Assembly: GCA_025736915.1 (NCBI GenBank)
Contig: CP107049.1
Span: 1,178,001 to 1,242,000, forward strand
Length of the DNA: 64,000 bases
Reading direction: 5' to 3'
Source of the DNA: Acinetobacter nosocomialis
GTDB taxonomy: Bacteria; Pseudomonadota; Gammaproteobacteria; Pseudomonadales; Moraxellaceae
A program made the position numbers and the translations under genes. The notes beneath the pieces were generated by a model, which saw only the letters and a program-made list of their open reading frames with translations, did no database searches and had not been told where the DNA came from. The stretch's first letter is position 1. Every line of letters begins with the position of its first letter. Shown in pieces: positions 59,483 through 64,000 of the stretch.

Positions 59483-60157
59483 TTATGATTGCCCTAGACG
59501 GTAACCTAACCCTCGAATAGTTCGAATAAAGTCTTTACCTAGTTTGGCTCTCAAATGGTGAACATATACTTCAATCGTGTTGCTAGTCACATCACTATCA
59601 AAGTCATATAACTTATCTTCCAAGTTAGCCTTCGAGAAAATTTTATTCGGATGACTCATAAGCGGAATCAAAATTGCCCACTCACGATTCGATAAATCAA
59701 TACGCTGCCCTTTAAAGGTTGCAATATGCTGTTCAACATTTAAAACCAGATCACCACTTTGTAATAGTTGATCTTGGCTCGCAAGTTGAGCCTCTACTCC
59801 ACTACGGCGCAATAATGCGTGAATGCGAGCAAGCAACTCATCAAACTCATATGGCTTAATTAAGTAATCATCTGCACCCAGATTCAAACCGTCAACACGG
59901 TTTTGCAACTGGTCACGCGCAGAGATAATTAAGACAGGCGTTGCTGCTCTTTGACGGATTTGCTTTAAAACCTGCATACCATCCATCATGGGCAATCCCA
60001 AATCCAAAAGAATGAGATCAAACTTATTCTTTGCCAGTTGGGCCAAACCATCTAAACCATTATTGACCCATTCCACCTCAAATTGATGATATTGCAGCAA
60101 CGTAGTCGTTGATTCTGCAATCATAAAATCATCTTCAATCATCAAGATTTTTGTCAT
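59483..60157 (-). CDS. pmrA: PmrA response regulator, OmpR family
   Basis: A 224-residue regulator. The receiver domain has acidic pocket EDD at residues 8-10, phospho-acceptor Asp52 in LILLDLGLPMMDG and the switch Lys in DYLIKPYEFDELLARI. The winged-helix domain ends TIRGLGYRLG and recognises TTAAG-type repeats. Glu8, Met12 and Ile13, sites of known resistance changes, look wild type. The gene is central in pmrC-pmrA-pmrB, with gaps of 14 and 19 nt. Confidence 0.95.
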   Translation of the reverse strand: MTKILMIEDDFMIAESTTTLLQYHQFEVEWVNNGLDGLAQLAKNKFDLILLDLGLPMMDGMQVLKQIRQRAATPVLIISARDQLQNRVDGLNLGADDYLIKPYEFDELLARIHALLRRSGVEAQLASQDQLLQSGDLVLNVEQHIATFKGQRIDLSNREWAILIPLMSHPNKIFSKANLEDKLYDFDSDVTSNTIEVYVHHLRAKLGKDFIRTIRGLGYRLGQS

Positions 60158-60171
60158 GTTCTAGGCTCGCT

Positions 60172-61821
60172 TTAGTTTACATTGGCACAAGAGTGCAACA
60201 TGTCCAGTTGAGGGTTGATGACTTGGGTTTTTACATCCAACATACTTAACAAGCTTGGGAATAAATTATCCTGACTTAACTTTTGTTTAATTTGTTGATT
60301 TAAACAATTTACTTGAGCAAGATTATGTTGTTTCCAGCCATCTGAGAACCACATAATCATTGGGATATGTGTTTGTTGGCTTGGTGCAATTGAGTAAGGT
60401 GAACCATGCAAATACATACCATGTTCGCCTGTTGACTCACCATGGTCAGATAAATACCAGAAACCAGTTTGATAATTTGATACTTCTTTTAAAATATTAA
60501 TCATTTGGCTTAATACATGGTCAGTATAGACGATTGTATTATCATAACTATTTATCAGCTCGGCTGGTGAACAACCCTGTATCGCATTAGTATCACAAGT
60601 TGGTTTAAATGGTTGATATTTCTCAGGTGCACGCTTGTAATATGCTGGCCCATGACTACCCATCTGATGTAATACAACTAAACGTGGACGCTTATCATCT
60701 TTCGGAATAGAAGCCAAATATTGCTTTAAGCTATCAATCAGAATGTCATCAAGACATTCATCATCTTTACACCATTTTTGCTTTAAATCTTCTGGAATTT
60801 GATATTGTTCAACGCGATCACATGCGCCTTTACACCCCGAGTTATTATCAATCCAAGTGACTTGATAGCCTGCACGTTTTGCAATATCAAGTAATCCTTC
60901 ACGATGACTCGCTAATTGCTCATCATAATCAGCACGTGGCATACCAGAGAACATACATGGCACAGAAACCGCTGTTGCAGTACCACATGAACTCACTTGT
61001 GAAAAGTTTAAAATATCTTGTTTAGAAAGCTCTGGGTTTGTATTTTTCGCATAACCATTCAGTGAGAAACTTTCTGCACGTGCAGTTTCACCCACCACAA
61101 GTACCATAAGTTTAGGTAAATCTTTTTGAGTTTGCTGGACTTGATGAGCATCTTCACCATACTTCACAAGAGGAAGATTTTTCTTAGGTGCTTTTTTACG
61201 ATAATAAGACATGACCGAAGAAATGGTGTTCTGAGGAGAAATCATCCCTTTCAAGTCACGATGCTCCCTAAATATTGCTGCAAAATCAACATAGTAAGCA
61301 AACAACAATCCGCCCACAACGGCAAATGCAAGGGCGATTGAAAGGACTTTTTTAAGCAAAAGCGGAAGTATTTTTTCTGATTTAAGTTTTACCTGAGTAA
61401 TCAAAAATATAGGCAAAACAACAAAGAAAATCGTCCAAAGTCCAAAACGTAAAGAGAGTAAATCTGTGGCTTCTGCGACATCTGTTTGAGCAATATTTTG
61501 AATCTGGTCAGGTGAAATAATGACACCTAAAGTATTTACAAAATACGAGCTAAATCCACCAATGAATACCAACAAAATGGCAAAAATTTTGGCTGTCCAT
61601 TTCCAGTTTAAAATTTGTAAAGCTGCATAATAGGTAGCAACAACAATCACTACAGTAGCGGCTAAGAATAAGGTTGCTTTTATACCTAAATATGGTGTTA
61701 ACAGGTGAACTTTCTTATAAAAACCAATATTTAGAATTGCTCCTAACCAAATGGCTATAATGACGTTGAACATAAACAGGGAAATCTGCTTATTTCTTAA
61801 TTTAGAAAAAAAACTCAGCAT
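60172..61821 (-). CDS. pmrC: PmrC/EptA lipid A phosphoethanolamine transferase
   Basis: A 549-residue enzyme that adds phosphoethanolamine to lipid A and lowers polymyxin affinity. Five N-terminal TM helices lie in 1-180. The periplasmic alkaline-phosphatase-fold domain has metal ligand Glu245 in LVVGETARAESFSLNG. The nucleophile Thr281 is in CGTATAVSVPCMFS, with further ligands in YLSDHGESTGEHGMYLHGSP. It is the first gene of pmrCAB. A PmrA box 50 nt upstream indicates autoregulation of the operon. Confidence 0.95.
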   Translation of the reverse strand: MLSFFSKLRNKQISLFMFNVIIAIWLGAILNIGFYKKVHLLTPYLGIKATLFLAATVVIVVATYYAALQILNWKWTAKIFAILLVFIGGFSSYFVNTLGVIISPDQIQNIAQTDVAEATDLLSLRFGLWTIFFVVLPIFLITQVKLKSEKILPLLLKKVLSIALAFAVVGGLLFAYYVDFAAIFREHRDLKGMISPQNTISSVMSYYRKKAPKKNLPLVKYGEDAHQVQQTQKDLPKLMVLVVGETARAESFSLNGYAKNTNPELSKQDILNFSQVSSCGTATAVSVPCMFSGMPRADYDEQLASHREGLLDIAKRAGYQVTWIDNNSGCKGACDRVEQYQIPEDLKQKWCKDDECLDDILIDSLKQYLASIPKDDKRPRLVVLHQMGSHGPAYYKRAPEKYQPFKPTCDTNAIQGCSPAELINSYDNTIVYTDHVLSQMINILKEVSNYQTGFWYLSDHGESTGEHGMYLHGSPYSIAPSQQTHIPMIMWFSDGWKQHNLAQVNCLNQQIKQKLSQDNLFPSLLSMLDVKTQVINPQLDMLHSCANVN

Positions 61822-61870
61822 CTCTGGTTACTACGACCTTTTTTATGATCTTCTAATGTAAAAATTGAAA

Positions 61871-61887
61871 CTTAAAAATGACTTAAA
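61871..61887 (-). promoter_or_regulatory. PmrA box upstream of pmrC
   Basis: On the minus strand: TTTAAG-TCATT-TTTAAG, followed 11 nt later by the -10-like TACATT, 50 nt before the pmrC ATG. It has identical hexamers and geometry to the box before the PAP2 gene at 57362. Confidence 0.8.
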
Positions 61888-61950
61888 TAATAGAATGATC
61901 GGTATAAACCATTTTTAATGGGCTTAGTGTTATTTAACTTAACTACAAAT

Positions 61951-61984
61951 AAAAAGTCGAGGTTAACTTGAACCTCGACTTTTT
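61951..61984 (-). terminator. dcaP terminator
   Basis: Perfect 14-bp stem AAAAAGTCGAGGTT/AACCTCGACTTTTT around a 6-nt loop, 3' of the channel gene. Confidence 0.9.
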
Positions 61985-62005
61985 CAGATGAAAAACTATG
62001 AGAGA

Positions 62006-63310
62006 TTAGAAGCTATACTTAGCCATTAAACCAATACGGTTATCTTTGTAAGATTTGCCAGCAAAAGTATCACGTTTACCGTTTACATACTCAAGACCTA
62101 AATCAATTGGTTTAACAGGCGTATAGATAAAGTTAATCCATGCTTGTTGAACTTTTTCATTACCAGCTGTATATGCTTTTGCATAATCAGTGCCATCATC
62201 AGCAAATTCTGCACCGTACGCTAAAGTTGAACGTAAGTTAGGTAAGATTTTATAAGTACCGCCTACTTGTACAGCAACAAACTTATTTTGCTCGATATTG
62301 TTATTTACCAAAGTATAGGCAGCGTTACTACCATATAAATAGCTGCTATCACCAACTACATAAGAAACATCAGCAAAAAGCTTCAAAGGATCTGAAACTT
62401 TGAAGTCTGTACCTGCAGCAATACCCCAGCCAGTTTTATTATCATCACCAAGTGATGATTTATAATTTTCAACTAAAGCACGAGCTGATGCAGAACCTTT
62501 ACCCCCTGCATAACCTTGAGTGATTTTAGCAGTTAATGCAGGTAAGCTATATTTAATACTGTCGCCTGTTGCCGCAGAGGTACTATCACCTTTTTCAGCA
62601 GAAACAAACAATTGTGTAGTTGGACCTAACTTGTAGCCATAACGCACTTGAGGCACACGTTTCGTACCACCACCAACGTTTGTCGAGAAATCGATCATTT
62701 CTGGTGCATGAGTTGACAAGAAGTTAGATGTCGTTTGACCAAATAACCAGTCGTTATACGTTAAGTAAGCATGTCGAATACGCAATGAGCCATTTGAATC
62801 TGTTGTTGAACCAGCAAAATCAACTTCGAGCTTACCGCCTACTTTAGCATCGCCAACAGGTGTATTAAAGTCTAAACCAAGACGTGTAGTTTTAGCAGTC
62901 GAACGTAATTTATCTTTTGTTTTACCATCAGTCTTACTAACGTCAGCAAAGTCGTTATCCGCACCTTCGATAATGTAGTTAGCATCACCACGAACAAAAC
63001 CATAAAGGTTCACATCAGCACCAGCTTTAGATTTAAAACCTGCTAATGGAGAAGCTGGCGCAGCAACAGGCTGAGGCTGTGCTTTAACTTCAGCTAACTG
63101 TACTTGCTGTTGTTGCTGTACTTGTTGCTGTTGCTGTTGAACTTGGCGCTGTTCTTTAACTAATGCTTTTAAAGCTTCAACTTCTTGACGAAGTTTTTGA
63201 ATTTCCTCTTTTTCAGAGGTTGCCGCATTTGCCCCACTCATCATTAAAGCTGTTACTGTAATAGCTAAACTTTTAACAACAAACGATTTACGATTAAGGA
63301 ATAGATCCAT
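62006..63310 (-). CDS. dcaP: DcaP-type trimeric outer-membrane channel
   Basis: A 434-residue porin-like protein. The signal peptide is cleaved after SGANA (about residue 29). A periplasmic coiled coil follows (EKEEIQKLRQEVEALKALVKEQRQ), then a Gln-rich repeat stretch (VQQQQQQVQQQQQ), then a 16-strand-type beta-barrel ending in Phe (DNRIGLMAKYSF). This matches DcaP of Acinetobacter, a channel for negatively charged substrates that includes dicarboxylates. GGAG precedes the ATG at 63310; an in-frame TTG one codon earlier is unlikely to be the start. Confidence 0.9.
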   Translation of the reverse strand: MDLFLNRKSFVVKSLAITVTALMMSGANAATSEKEEIQKLRQEVEALKALVKEQRQVQQQQQQVQQQQQVQLAEVKAQPQPVAAPASPLAGFKSKAGADVNLYGFVRGDANYIIEGADNDFADVSKTDGKTKDKLRSTAKTTRLGLDFNTPVGDAKVGGKLEVDFAGSTTDSNGSLRIRHAYLTYNDWLFGQTTSNFLSTHAPEMIDFSTNVGGGTKRVPQVRYGYKLGPTTQLFVSAEKGDSTSAATGDSIKYSLPALTAKITQGYAGGKGSASARALVENYKSSLGDDNKTGWGIAAGTDFKVSDPLKLFADVSYVVGDSSYLYGSNAAYTLVNNNIEQNKFVAVQVGGTYKILPNLRSTLAYGAEFADDGTDYAKAYTAGNEKVQQAWINFIYTPVKPIDLGLEYVNGKRDTFAGKSYKDNRIGLMAKYSF

Positions 63311-63852
63311 CAAAAACTCCTAAAAATATATTTTATGTTGCTTGTCCATGCCAAGTTGATTCGTGTGACCATTGAGCACAAAAAAACCAACTATCCTCCA
63401 AATTTGATTGCATTAATTTTATTACCGCAATCAAAACCAATTTTAACGCTGGGTAAGATTAAAATTCCCAAATCAAAAGAATTAAAACAGACTTTTGTTT
63501 ACAGAACTTTTACCTTGACTTCATGTTGTAACGAATCCTACACAACTCTCTTATCTTATAGAATGATTAAATCATTATTTCATTATTCTTTTTTAGACTT
63601 TAGGCTAATATACAATCTAATTAAAGATTCTTTTGCTGTCCTGATGGTTTCACATGATTTTTCTTGTTATTCGCATCCCTTTTTCTCCTTCTAGCTTCCA
63701 TTCGCTACCCAAACAAGATGGCACAATTAATAAGCCATTTGAATAGCTAAAAATATACATTTTCAAAAGAATGACTAAAGGTACAAGTACAATTTTTCAG
63801 CATGACTTAACCTGATTTAAGTCTCTTTATTTCATCAACTTAATGCCATTTT
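63311..63852. other. Intergenic region upstream of dcaP
   Basis: About 540 nt, AT-rich, without a credible gene; a 119-codon plus-strand frame shows no ribosome-binding site and no protein-like pattern. It should contain the dcaP promoter on the minus strand. I see no strong repeat or regulatory palindrome. Confidence 0.5.
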
Positions 63853-64000
63853 TTATACAGTCTTTGTACCTTTCCATATGTACATAGGAATTAAAAAGAG
63901 TACTCCAACACTGACAATACATATCAAATAATGGTAATAACCAAGCGCATCTCCAATAACACCACTCAAGGTATAAAGACCACCACTTACTGTCGCCATG
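63853..64000 (-). CDS. Membrane transporter, C-terminal end (truncated by window edge)
   Basis: The minus strand reads ATVSGGLYTLSGVIGDALGYYHYLICIVSVGVLFLIPMYIWKGTKTV and then a stop at 63853-63855. The pattern (a Gly/Ser-rich helix with LSGVIGDALGY, then a final hydrophobic helix and a short basic tail) is that of the last two helices of a major-facilitator transporter. The substrate family cannot be decided from about 48 residues. The remainder lies outside the window. Confidence 0.55.
   Translation of the reverse strand, partial: MATVSGGLYTLSGVIGDALGYYHYLICIVSVGVLFLIPMYIWKGTKTV

Noticed and set aside
58123..60157. Possible colistin-resistance changes in PmrA or PmrB
   Set aside because: At the commonly reported sites (PmrB T13, S17, P233, R263; PmrA E8, M12, I13) the residues look wild type. 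Other differences from A. baumannii fit species divergence.
63335..63694. 119-codon plus-strand frame upstream of dcaP
   Set aside because: Low-complexity composition, no ribosome-binding site; it would occupy the dcaP promoter region.

Overview
The window is an AT-rich, densely coded chromosomal segment of an Acinetobacter, most likely the A. calcoaceticus-baumannii complex. Evidence is the complete adeIJK efflux operon, the pmrCAB polymyxin-response operon, a DcaP-type outer-membrane channel, the sdhCDAB-sucAB-lpd-sucCD cluster divergent from gltA, and an sRNA-like unit between trpS and sucD, where the Acinetobacter sRNA Aar is known to lie. From memory, AdeJ and PmrB differ at several residues from the A. 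baumannii type proteins, so a non-baumannii member of the complex is possible. The species cannot be settled by reading alone.

Layout. 1-2436: start of a CPA1-type antiporter (cut by the window edge), a YpfJ-type metallopeptidase and a DUF808 membrane protein. 2643-4065: trpS and the Aar-like sRNA. 4066-17952: TCA block on the minus strand (sdhCDAB, then sucAB-lpd-sucCD), with gltA leaving in the other direction. 18023-25745: DUF1289 protein, trhO, YecA-like and small acidic proteins, rpoD, DUF493 protein, lipB, an SCP2-like protein and an iron-dependent alcohol dehydrogenase. 26010-34372: APC permease, a flavodoxin/HxlR-regulator divergent pair, trmL, cysG, serS, a DUF3298 lipoprotein, lolA and rpmA-rplU. 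34815-44595: ispB, a membrane protein of the so-called site-specific recombinase family, a PAP2 phosphatase and adeIJK. 44705-47494: a YbjQ pair, a SnoaL-like protein, an SDR and an unrecognised protein. 47691-52485: valS, followed by an accessory patch: a methyltransferase bracketed by a decayed second copy of the valS 3' end, then a 12-residue-repeat/SH3 protein. 52661-57171: J-domain protein, AEC transporter, LysR regulator, amt. 57431-64000: PAP2 phosphatase, pmrB-pmrA-pmrC, dcaP and the tail of a transporter.

How the genes work together. GltA, Sdh and Suc proteins make up much of the TCA cycle, and LipB supplies octanoyl groups for the lipoyl domain of SucB. PmrC, PmrA and PmrB modify lipid A in response to cell-surface stress. 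An identical TTTAAG-N5-TTTAAG box lies about 50 nt before both pmrC and the neighbouring PAP2 phosphatase, which suggests that the phosphatase is a further PmrA target. A second PAP2 phosphatase probably shares a transcript with adeIJK.

The strongest leads are the shared PmrA boxes, the valS 3'-end duplication around the methyltransferase, the 36-bp-repeat protein beside it, and a sigma-54-type promoter before amt. No tRNA, rRNA, insertion sequence, prophage or CRISPR array was seen.
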